Source: Caulobacteraceae bacterium (GTDB lineage: Bacteria > Pseudomonadota > Alphaproteobacteria > Caulobacterales > Caulobacteraceae). From it: a stretch of 21,207 nt of DNA. Shown piece after piece: positions 14,833 to 21,207 of this stretch. The notes under the pieces are model-generated. The model ran no database searches, was not told the DNA's origin, and saw only the letters and a program-made list of their open reading frames with translations. Every line of letters starts with the position of its first letter. The first letter of the stretch is position 1. A program made the translations under genes and the position numbers. The stretch is from contig PLFA01000033.1 of NCBI GenBank assembly GCA_003136615.1, positions 1 through 21,207 of the forward strand, in the 5' to 3' direction.

Positions 14833-15927
14833 ATGCTCGCTCCCGCCCGCACCCTCAAATCCGACTATATGCGCTACGCCAAGCTGGAGACCGGCGCGCG
14901 CTTCAATCTGGCCACCAGCGGCGTCGCGGACTGCGCGCTCAGCGATCTTGAGGTGAGCCTGGATGATCTCGCCCTTCATGGCCCCAATGCCTATGGCTAC
15001 CCACCCTTGGCGGAGCGCATTGCCGCCCGATTCGGCGTGCCGGAAGAGTGCGTTGTTATCCCAGGCGGGGGCTGTTCCTTCGCCAATCACCTGGCCATGG
15101 CCGCGGTTCTCGAGCCCGGCGCCGAAGTTCTCATAGAGGACCCGACCTACGAACTCCTCCTGGCGACGCTGGGGGCCCTGTCGGCCCGACCCCGGAAATT
15201 CCTACGCCGCCCTGAAGATAAGTGGCGACTCGATGCGGGCGATGTGGCGGCCCGGATCGACGGGCGCACGAGCCTTGTGGTGCTCACCAATCTTCACAAC
15301 CCAACAGGCTCCATGGCCTCCCCCGCCGACTTCGCCAAGATTGGCCGCGACGCGGATCGCTTCGGGGCCTGGGTGCTGGTGGACGAGATTTATCTTGAGC
15401 TGGCGTACCCTGACGGCCACGCAAAGACCGCCTTTGATCCGGGCGGACGGGTGATCGTCACGAGCAGTCTGACCAAGACCTACGGCCTTTCGGGCCTGCG
15501 TTGCGGCTGGATCCTGGCCCCCAAGACCCTTGCCCAGAAGATGCGTCGCCTGAACGACCTCTTCGGCGTCCTGCCGCCCCACATCGCCGAACGCCTGTCC
15601 GTGGTCGCCTTCGACCAACTGCCGAAGCTGCGCGCGCGCGCCGACACTCTGATCGATGCCAATCGCGCGGCCTATCATGAGATCCTGGGCGCCCATCCCG
15701 CCCTGGATCAGGTCCTGTTCAATCACGGCACCACGGTGTTCCCCCGGCTGATCGGCCGGGACGGCGACGCGTTCGCCCGGCGGCTGACGCAAGACTTCGA
15801 GACCTGCGTCGGGCCCGGGCGTTTCTTCGGCCGGCCCGATTACATGCGCATCGGCCTCGCGGGTGATCCCGCCATGACCCGCGAGGGTTTGACCCGGGTG
15901 GCGGAGGCGCTCGCCAGTCCCAAATGA
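14833..15927 (+). CDS. PLP-dependent aminotransferase, class I/II
   Basis: A 364-residue fold-type I aminotransferase. Visible cofactor residues are the Schiff-base Lys215 in SSLTKTYGLSGLRCGW, Asn156 in HNPTG, Asp184 and Tyr187 in VDEIYLE, and the Gly-rich phosphate region PGGGCSFAN (77-85). An Arg in the YMRIGLAG segment near the C-terminus probably binds the substrate carboxylate. The length is a little short of the usual 390-400 residues. It probably removes the amino group of the amino acid imported by the permease encoded just upstream. The substrate is unknown. An AAAGG-like ribosome site precedes the ATG. It converges with the TonB receptor gene, with 79 nt between the stops and no clear terminator. 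Confidence 0.9.
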   Translation: MLAPARTLKSDYMRYAKLETGARFNLATSGVADCALSDLEVSLDDLALHGPNAYGYPPLAERIAARFGVPEECVVIPGGGCSFANHLAMAAVLEPGAEVLIEDPTYELLLATLGALSARPRKFLRRPEDKWRLDAGDVAARIDGRTSLVVLTNLHNPTGSMASPADFAKIGRDADRFGAWVLVDEIYLELAYPDGHAKTAFDPGGRVIVTSSLTKTYGLSGLRCGWILAPKTLAQKMRRLNDLFGVLPPHIAERLSVVAFDQLPKLRARADTLIDANRAAYHEILGAHPALDQVLFNHGTTVFPRLIGRDGDAFARRLTQDFETCVGPGRFFGRPDYMRIGLAGDPAMTREGLTRVAEALASPK

Positions 15928-16006
15928 TCATTCGCCCCGAGTCCCTCAGCGACACCACCCCGCGCTGTGAAGTATGCCCTGGCCTTCGAGGTGTTGGACG
16001 TGCCCC

Positions 16007-18484
16007 CTAGTTGAAGTGGTAGGTCAAATCGACGCCTGCCGTTAGTGGCTGATTGGTCGCGATACGGTTGAACGCGGTGGTCGCCTCATTCAGCTGGAAC
16101 AGGCTCTCCAGTTGCGCATGTTCATTCGTCACGTTGTTAACGAAAACCGCCGCGCTCCACCCGTGCGTTGATGTCAGCGTGGCGCGAAGATTCACCAACA
16201 CGTAGCTCGGCAGCTCGATATATTCGCCGTTGATCTGGTACCCGTTGCCAAAAGCCAAGCTATAGTGATGGCCCGTATATGAGGCCTCAACTTGCGCCTT
16301 GATGGTCAAGGTGTCGCCGAGGGATTTCGAATAGCTGAAGATCCCGTCAGCGGTCACAGGCGTCACATCCGGCAGAACGTTCGTGGGCTGGATCTGCCAG
16401 TGCGGCCCCGGGTCGAGGTTCTCTTGCAGATAGCCGTAGGACGCCCTGAAGTTGAAACCGGCGCCGAGAATCGCGTCCGCGGCGATTTCACCGCCATAGA
16501 TCGTCGCCTTGTTGCCATTGATGTTCAGCGCCCAGACGTTGGGATAAGCCTCAAGCTGAATATGTTGCCAATCTTCATAGAATACGCTGGCGTTGAGCGT
16601 CAGGCGACGGTCAAAGAGCCGGGCCTTTTCCCCGACTTCGAAGCTCCACACATAGTCGGGTTTATAAGTCGACGGCCATTTGCCGCTGGAAAAGTTATAG
16701 GCGGCGAAGGCGGGCCCCCAGATGGCGCCGGTCGTCGGATAAACCGCGTCCCCGCCGCCAGGGCGGGAGCCGTTCGACACTGTTCCATAGACTAACATGT
16801 CCGGACTGAAAGTATAGGAGAGATCGAACTTCGGGTTCAGACTCTGTTCGTAGAGTTTTATGAGGCCCGAACACGACGGCTCGGCCGCCCCATTTCCTGA
16901 CCCCCAGCCGCTGATGCACGCCGAGAATTTATAGTCGTAATAGTTGTAGCGTAAGCCCACCTCGGCCTTGAGCTGACTCGTCAGATCGTAGGTCGCGTCG
17001 CCGAACAACGCATATTGGATCATAGAAGTCGGTTCATCCGCGTCGAACCAATTGGGCGTGGTGGCTGGCGCGAAAGTGCCCAGGTCCATGTAGGTCCCGT
17101 AGTTCGGCGTCGTCCCGGCAAACGTCCAAAGAGAGTAGAAATTGCTGAAGAAGAGGCCGCCGACCCACTTCAACTTGCTATCGCCCTTGGAAGTAAAGCG
17201 CAGTTCTTCGCTGAACTGTTGCGAGGGATCCCTTTCGAAGCCGTATTCCTCGCCCGTTCCTCCCGGACCGTAATAGCCAGGCGGCGGGAGCCCGTTGTTG
17301 GAGGCGTAGGTGGCGCCAGAGGTTGGATTGTTGAATTCCTCGCTCGCGTCCTGGACCTGGGTTGACAATCGCCACCACTGGGCCGTGCTCGAGGTGACAT
17401 CAAAATTATCAAAGCTATAATTCACGGTCAGGCTGATAATCGTCATCCGGTCGGTCAGCGGTTCGGCGATGTCAAAGGGCTGATAGTGCGCATTGGTTAC
17501 GCCCGGCACGCTGTCATAGGCGCTGACGCCGTCTTGCTTGCTGGTCTCGAAGAAGAAAGCCGGCGTGACCGTCAGATTCGGCGTCGGCTCCCATAGCAGG
17601 CTCGCCCGCACGCTGTAGATTTGATAGGCGTTCGATCCGGGATATTGGGCCTCAACAGGCGCGCTCTGTACATCCCCCCGCGAGGACGTATTGGTCGCCG
17701 CGTTGTAATTGACGACGGGAAACGGATAGGCGACGATCCGGTCGATCCAGCCGCTTGTATAGTTCTCCGTTCCCACGAGACGGAACGCGAGTTGATCCTT
17801 CATGACCGGGATGTTGATCATGAAGTTATTGTCGTGATTGAAGCCCCCGCCTTCCGTGCCGGATAGGATGCTCTCCCCGGACGCCTGGTAGGTGTCGAGA
17901 ACGGGGGGGTTGGTGACGAGCTTCACCGTGCCGCCCATCGAACTGCCGCCATAGAGGGTGCCCTGCGGCCCACGCAGAATCTCCACGCGACTTAAGTCAT
18001 AGAGCGAGGGATCAATAACCACGTGGCCGTTCTGAGCGCCGGCCGGTCCGGTCAATGGGACGTCATCGAGGTAAAAGCCGACGGTCGCGGTGTCGCCGCC
18101 GCTTGAGGTCATGCCGCGCATTTCGATCTCGGTCTGGCTGGGGCCTTCGCTCTTGAGCGAGACGCCGGGCGTTGACTGCGCCAGATCGGCCACCGAGGTG
18201 ATGCCGCGCGCCTTGAGGTCATCGCCCGTCGTGGCGGTAATGCTGGCCGCAGTCGCCTGAACCGTGGAGGTGCGTTTCTGCGCGGTTACAATAACCTCGG
18301 CGACCGTGCCAGAGCTATCAGCCGCCGTGTCCGCGGCGGCCTGGGCCTGGGCGGCGGAGAGCAATGCGGTCGTCCCGAGAAGGGCCGCCAGGAGGCCCCC
18401 GGAAGTCGCCCGATAGGATTGGGGAAACCCCCGCATCAGAATGGCGACGGGTGAAGCATTCCGATTAACACTTTGATTTATCAC
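16007..18484 (-). CDS. TonB-dependent outer-membrane receptor
   Basis: An 825-residue receptor for active uptake of a siderophore, vitamin, glycan or similar ligand across the outer membrane. A long N-terminal signal region ends at about residue 50 (LLSAAQAQAA). The TonB box AEVIVTAQ is at 62-69, and the plug domain runs about 71-200 (ARGITSVADLAQSTPGVSL, then FYLDDVPLTG, then LRGPQGTLYGGSSMGGTV). The barrel fills the rest and ends in LTYHFN, with one residue after the usual terminal Phe. The start is GTG at 18482-18484, with GGGGGA 6 nt upstream; an ATG at 18436 is less likely. The plug type resembles the large Caulobacterales/Sphingomonad group of receptors with unknown substrates. It lies downstream of the two-component genes on the same strand, 168 nt apart, so a separate promoter is likely. 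Confidence 0.95.
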   Translation of the reverse strand: MINQSVNRNASPVAILMRGFPQSYRATSGGLLAALLGTTALLSAAQAQAAADTAADSSGTVAEVIVTAQKRTSTVQATAASITATTGDDLKARGITSVADLAQSTPGVSLKSEGPSQTEIEMRGMTSSGGDTATVGFYLDDVPLTGPAGAQNGHVVIDPSLYDLSRVEILRGPQGTLYGGSSMGGTVKLVTNPPVLDTYQASGESILSGTEGGGFNHDNNFMINIPVMKDQLAFRLVGTENYTSGWIDRIVAYPFPVVNYNAATNTSSRGDVQSAPVEAQYPGSNAYQIYSVRASLLWEPTPNLTVTPAFFFETSKQDGVSAYDSVPGVTNAHYQPFDIAEPLTDRMTIISLTVNYSFDNFDVTSSTAQWWRLSTQVQDASEEFNNPTSGATYASNNGLPPPGYYGPGGTGEEYGFERDPSQQFSEELRFTSKGDSKLKWVGGLFFSNFYSLWTFAGTTPNYGTYMDLGTFAPATTPNWFDADEPTSMIQYALFGDATYDLTSQLKAEVGLRYNYYDYKFSACISGWGSGNGAAEPSCSGLIKLYEQSLNPKFDLSYTFSPDMLVYGTVSNGSRPGGGDAVYPTTGAIWGPAFAAYNFSSGKWPSTYKPDYVWSFEVGEKARLFDRRLTLNASVFYEDWQHIQLEAYPNVWALNINGNKATIYGGEIAADAILGAGFNFRASYGYLQENLDPGPHWQIQPTNVLPDVTPVTADGIFSYSKSLGDTLTIKAQVEASYTGHHYSLAFGNGYQINGEYIELPSYVLVNLRATLTSTHGWSAAVFVNNVTNEHAQLESLFQLNEATTAFNRIATNQPLTAGVDLTYHFN

Positions 18485-18502
18485 AGCTTATCCCCCAGCC
18501 AT

Positions 18503-18512
18503 GTTAACCTTT
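18503..18512 (-). promoter_or_regulatory. TTAACC-type motif upstream of the TonB receptor
   Basis: GTTAACCTTT at 18503-18512 lies 18 nt before the receptor GTG. The same ten bases occur at 598-607 in the ctrA control region. It could be a CtrA half-site, but the second TTAA half at the standard spacing is missing. Position within the gap fits a promoter-proximal element. Confidence 0.35.
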
Positions 18513-18652
18513 ATTAGTTGTAGGGTGACGTTATGGGGGCCGAGGTGAGCGGATCGTGAACTGGGGATTACCGTTTGGAAAGGTTCGGGCGCCGGCTCGA
18601 CGCCGCACGGACGCGACCCAGACGCCTCCCGAAGCGCGGTTGCGAAGGCGGT

Positions 18653-20053
18653 TCAGACAGCCTGGACTAACGTCGGGGCGGAGCTTTCCGCGACCAGGGT
18701 GGGCAGAATGATCGAGACTTGGAAACCCGGCCGCAGGTTCGCCAGCGAGAGTTTCCCGCCGTGCAGGGTGGCGATCGCCGAGACGATGCCGAGCCCCAGG
18801 CCGTTTCCTGGCAGGCTGCGAGCGCGATCAACCCGGTAGAAGCGTTCCGACAGCCTTGAGATCTCGGGCGCGGGCACGCCCGGACCATTGTCCTGCACGA
18901 CGATAATCGCCCCGTCTGGCGCACAATAGGTGAAGAGCACTACCCGAGAGCCCGGCCCGGCATATTTGATCGCGTTGTCAATCAGGCTCGCGACGGCGCT
19001 CTTGAGAAGGTTGGGATCACCCTTCGCCCACACCGGATTGCGGCTGCCGACGTCCAGCTTGACGCGTTCCGCCTCGGCGACTGCATCATAGAGCTCAGCC
19101 ATGTCCTGAATGATTCGGCTAAGGTCTAGCGTTTCGAACGACTCCGCCTTGAGCCCGGCCTCCGCCTCGGCGATCTGAAGCAACTGTTGGAAGACGACGA
19201 CAAGCTCATCAATGCCTTCTATGGCCGCCCCGGCGGCGACGCTGAGCGCTTCGACCGTCGGCTCGCGGCGAAGCGCCTCGTCAAGACGACCGCGTATGTG
19301 CGCGAGGGGTGTGCGTAGATCGTGCGCTATGGCGTTGGAGACGTGCCGCACGCCGTCCACAAGTGTCTCGATGCGATCCAGCATGCGATTGATGTCGACG
19401 CTCAGGCGGGCGAACTCATCGTCGCCGGATATTGATATTCGCGACATCAGATCACCCGCCTCGATTTTGCGGGCGGTGCTCCGGATCTCGCCGATGCGCG
19501 CCGCGATGTGGCGGCGGAACACGAGGGCGACAACCATTGCCAGAACCAGGGCGATAAGCACCGCCGCTCTCAGCGCACGCCAAACCAGGAGCCGAATGGG
19601 CTGCTCCTCGCTGAGATCGCGGCCGACATAAAGAAGGCCGCCGGACGGGAGTTCGCGAACAATCAGGCGGGATGACGTCAATTTCCCGCCGCGGATGATC
19701 CGGCGTTTGACCAGACGTTCATGCGGCGTCGCCGCGTCGGGCCCTTTGGATATGTTGCCGGCGAGGGGCCGCCCCTCGCCGGAGGTCACCAGGAAGACTT
19801 CGAAATTCCTGTCCAGGTCATCCCTCATGTCCCGCTCGACTTCCTGGACGAGATCTGAAACGGAACGCGTCCCATAGATGTTGATCAGCCGATCCGACGT
19901 TGCGACGATTTTCCGATCGAGGCCGCGATCAAGCACCCCCAGCGTGCCGAAATAGAAGACTGCGGACATGACCAGGATCGTCGCCCCGAGCATCGCTGTG
20001 TTGGCGATGGCCAGCTGGGTGGTGATCGACCTTATGAAATCAAGCCTCGGCAC
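18653..20053 (-). CDS. Sensor histidine kinase
   Basis: A 466-residue inner-membrane kinase. Transmembrane segments at about 14-36 and 157-179 enclose a periplasmic sensor of about 120 residues (containing FEVFLVTSGEGRPLAGN and LLYVGRDLSEEQ). A HAMP linker follows at about 180-230, then HisKA with phospho-acceptor His244 in NAIAHDLRTPLAH. The ATP-binding domain has the N-box (SLIDNAIKYAG, Asn360), G1 (DNGPGVP, 388-394) and G2 (GNGLGLG, 416-422). All catalytic motifs are intact. The start is a GTG at 20051-20053, inside the end of the regulator gene (14-nt overlap, GGGCGAG upstream), so the two are co-translated. The stimulus is unknown; the adjacent TonB receptors suggest a nutrient or envelope signal. 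Confidence 0.94.
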   Translation of the reverse strand: MPRLDFIRSITTQLAIANTAMLGATILVMSAVFYFGTLGVLDRGLDRKIVATSDRLINIYGTRSVSDLVQEVERDMRDDLDRNFEVFLVTSGEGRPLAGNISKGPDAATPHERLVKRRIIRGGKLTSSRLIVRELPSGGLLYVGRDLSEEQPIRLLVWRALRAAVLIALVLAMVVALVFRRHIAARIGEIRSTARKIEAGDLMSRISISGDDEFARLSVDINRMLDRIETLVDGVRHVSNAIAHDLRTPLAHIRGRLDEALRREPTVEALSVAAGAAIEGIDELVVVFQQLLQIAEAEAGLKAESFETLDLSRIIQDMAELYDAVAEAERVKLDVGSRNPVWAKGDPNLLKSAVASLIDNAIKYAGPGSRVVLFTYCAPDGAIIVVQDNGPGVPAPEISRLSERFYRVDRARSLPGNGLGLGIVSAIATLHGGKLSLANLRPGFQVSIILPTLVAESSAPTLVQAV

Positions 20054-20726
20054 GCTCGCCCATAAGGTAGCCGACGCCGCGAATGGTATGGATCAGCGGT
20101 TTTGAAAATCCGCGATCAATTTTGCTGCGCAATCGACTGATCTGCACGTCGATGACGTTGGTCTGAGTGTCGAAGTGGCAGTCCCAGACCGCCTCAAGCA
20201 ACATCGTCCGCGTCACCAGATGCCCGCGGTTGCGCATGAGATAGGCCAGCAGACGCTGCTCCCGCGGCTGAAGCGGAATGGGGATGTCGCCGCGCGTGAC
20301 CCGGAGCTTACGGGTATCCAGGACCAGGTCGGCCACCTGAAGCTGGGTGGTTTCCTGCATCCCATTGGCGCGACGCAGCAGAGCCTCGACTCGCGCCAGC
20401 AGCTCCGAGAAGGCGAAGGGCTTGGACAGATAGTCATCGCCACCGCTGCGAAGTCCGCGCACCCGCTCGTCGGTGCTGGAGAGAGCGCTGAGAATCAGAA
20501 CCGGCGTCGTTTTACCCAGATCGCGCAATTTCCCGACGATAGAGAGACCATCCACGCCACCGGGAAGCAGCCTGTCGATGATCGCCACGTCCCAGCTTTC
20601 GTTCACGGCGTGATGCAGTCCATCCACGCTGTCGGCGCACACCCTTACCGCATAGCCGGACTCCCGAAGCCCGGTGCTGATGTACCTGGCGGCATCCTTG
20701 TCGTTCTCGATCAGTAGGCACCTCAT
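20040..20726 (-). CDS. OmpR/PhoB-family response regulator
   Basis: A 228-residue transcription factor and partner of the kinase that overlaps its 3' end. The receiver domain (1-120) has Glu7/Asn8/Asp9 in the acidic pocket (Asn replaces the usual second acid), phospho-acceptor Asp51 in IIDRLLPGG, switch Ser80 and Lys102 in LSKPF. The winged-helix domain (about 128-222) has LVLDTRKLRVTRGD, REQRLLAYLMRNRGHLVTR and the recognition helix region TNVIDVQISRLRSKID, ending in IHTIRGVGYLMG. The ATG is at 20724-20726. No Shine-Dalgarno precedes it; instead a GC-rich hairpin ends 2 nt upstream. It probably regulates its own operon and one or both neighbouring receptor genes. Confidence 0.95.
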   Translation of the reverse strand: MRCLLIENDKDAARYISTGLRESGYAVRVCADSVDGLHHAVNESWDVAIIDRLLPGGVDGLSIVGKLRDLGKTTPVLILSALSSTDERVRGLRSGGDDYLSKPFAFSELLARVEALLRRANGMQETTQLQVADLVLDTRKLRVTRGDIPIPLQPREQRLLAYLMRNRGHLVTRTMLLEAVWDCHFDTQTNVIDVQISRLRSKIDRGFSKPLIHTIRGVGYLMGERAEA

Positions 20727-20728
20727 AG

Positions 20729-20745
20729 CGGCGGAGGTTCCGCCG
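20729..20745 (-). promoter_or_regulatory. Hairpin directly before the response regulator start
   Basis: CGGCGGA and TCCGCCG form a perfect 7-bp stem with a 3-nt loop, ending 2 nt before the ATG at 20724-20726. It occupies the place where a ribosome site would be. It may slow initiation, mark a DNA-level dyad, or be incidental. Confidence 0.45.
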
Positions 20746-20766
20746 AGAGCCGCCGACCGTCTGCCT

Positions 20767-20825
20767 CAAAATGGAAAAACCTGCGCAAATGACCGCGAGA
20801 GCGCGAGCGGGGGGCAAAATGACCG
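20767..20825. repeat. Spaced short direct repeats upstream of the response regulator
   Basis: CAAAATG at 20767-20773, CAAATG at 20786-20791 and CAAAATG at 20815-20821. The second and third extend to the shared ATGACCG (20789-20795 and 20819-20825), exactly 30 nt apart. Same-face spacing in the regulator's own upstream region suggests a binding array. Copies are few and short, so this is tentative. Confidence 0.35.
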
Positions 20826-20936
20826 GAGATCGGCGGAGCTTGGCTACATGAACGGCGCCGCTCGGTCCGAGCGGGAGCGCGCCTAGTCAAATACGCTCAG
20901 TCCACGGTTTCTTTACGCCCGTTTTATGGCCCGGGT

Positions 20937-20975
20937 TTCCGATACAGATGGCGCCTTTATGCGCCTTTTCGATAC
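20937..20975 (+). promoter_or_regulatory. 10-bp-phased direct repeat, candidate PhoB-type binding site
   Basis: GCGCCTTT at 20951-20958 is repeated at 20961-20968, a 10-bp period. It is flanked by TTCCGATAC (20937-20945) and TTTCGATAC (20967-20975), 30 nt apart. OmpR/PhoB regulators bind tandem repeats at 10-11 bp periods. It lies about 85-120 nt before the second receptor start, a good place for activation. The same bases can also form a weak GGCGC/GCGCC hairpin (20950-20965). The rest of the 332-nt divergent gap (20727-21058) holds no gene that I can support. Confidence 0.45.
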
Positions 20976-21058
20976 CTCAGCCCCTATCGATCAAGGCCCT
21001 GACTTAGACGGCGGGCCGCCCGATTCGAAGTCACGCCCGGGGTGGGCAAGGGGATTTT

Positions 21059-21207
21059 ATGACTCAGTATTCAAAGGTGACTGTGGCCGCGCTCCTTTGC
21101 GGCAGCGCTCTCGCTTTATCCCTCAATGCGCGGGCTGACACCGCGCCGTCGGCGGATGCGGCGAACACCGTGACCGAAGTCGTCGTCACGGCGATGAAAT
21201 ACAATAC
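21059..21207 (+). CDS. TonB-dependent receptor (N-terminal part, runs off the right edge)
   Basis: The first 49 codons of a second receptor. A signal peptide (MTQYSKVTVAALLCGSALALSLNARA, likely cut at ARA near residue 26) is followed by a short linker. A TonB box, TEVVVTAMK, sits at about residues 39-47, the same type as in the receptor at 16007-18484. The plug would begin just where the window ends. AAGGGGA lies 4 nt before the ATG at 21059. It is transcribed away from the two-component operon, across a 332-nt shared control region. The family call rests only on the signal peptide, the TonB box and the context. Confidence 0.75.
   Translation, partial: MTQYSKVTVAALLCGSALALSLNARADTAPSADAANTVTEVVVTAMKYN

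Noticed and set aside
15928..16006. Possible bidirectional terminator between the aminotransferase and TonB receptor genes
   Set aside because: No stem with a following T-run could be found on either strand.
18488..18502. Four-codon upstream reading frame (ATG GCT GGG GGA TAA) just before the TonB receptor GTG
   Set aside because: It consists mostly of the ribosome-site region itself; it is more simply explained as the G-rich Shine-Dalgarno than as a regulatory peptide.
20727..21058. Possible riboswitch (for example cobalamin) before the second TonB receptor
   Set aside because: No B12-box or other recognisable aptamer core is visible; the region is better explained by short spaced repeats.

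Overview
The window reads as a chromosomal segment of a GC-rich alphaproteobacterium, most likely of the Caulobacteraceae (Caulobacter/Phenylobacterium-like). The strongest evidence is the left end, which encodes the N-terminal 178 residues of the cell-cycle master regulator CtrA (phospho-acceptor Asp51). Its upstream region carries TTAACCAT-type CtrA half-sites and three GANTC (CcrM methylation) sites. The other genes fit: two TonB-dependent receptors, a DUF4282 membrane protein, a DUF885 peptidase and frequent TTG/GTG starts. I saw no rRNA, tRNA, CRISPR array, insertion sequence, prophage or integration site. The genus is an inference.

Layout. 1-1082: ctrA and a small DUF4282 membrane protein, both minus strand. 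1180-3581: mnmA (tRNA 2-thiouridylase) and a thiolase, overlapping by 4 nt. 3596-7038: a DUF3617-like lipoprotein (minus), a small GNAT-fold protein (plus) and an 825-residue exported protein of unknown function (minus). 7240-10746: a Tat-exported DUF885 peptidase (plus), convergent with a two-gene minus-strand operon of an Ig-like exported protein and an exported alpha/beta hydrolase. 10846-12140: a GntR/YtrA-type repressor and an SPFH (slipin-like) membrane protein, translationally coupled, with a perfect inverted repeat over the promoter and start codon. 12246-13390: a VOC protein coupled to an AraC-family regulator that starts at TTG. 13446-15927: an APC-type amino acid permease and a PLP aminotransferase, a probable amino acid uptake/use module. 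16007-21207: a TonB-dependent receptor, a PhoB/OmpR-type two-component system (response regulator first, 14-nt overlap with the kinase), and the start of a second, divergent TonB-dependent receptor.

How the parts may work together. The right-hand 5 kb looks like an envelope-signalling and nutrient-uptake island: the kinase and regulator sit between two receptors, and the 332-bp divergent region holds spaced direct repeats of the kind PhoB-family regulators bind. The GntR-SPFH pair looks like a self-regulated membrane-stress module expressed from a leaderless transcript. These regulatory links are inferences from layout and visible repeats. I do not see a clearly new multi-gene system. The best candidates for new biology are the 825-residue exported orphan, the GntR-SPFH control region, and the receptor/two-component cluster.
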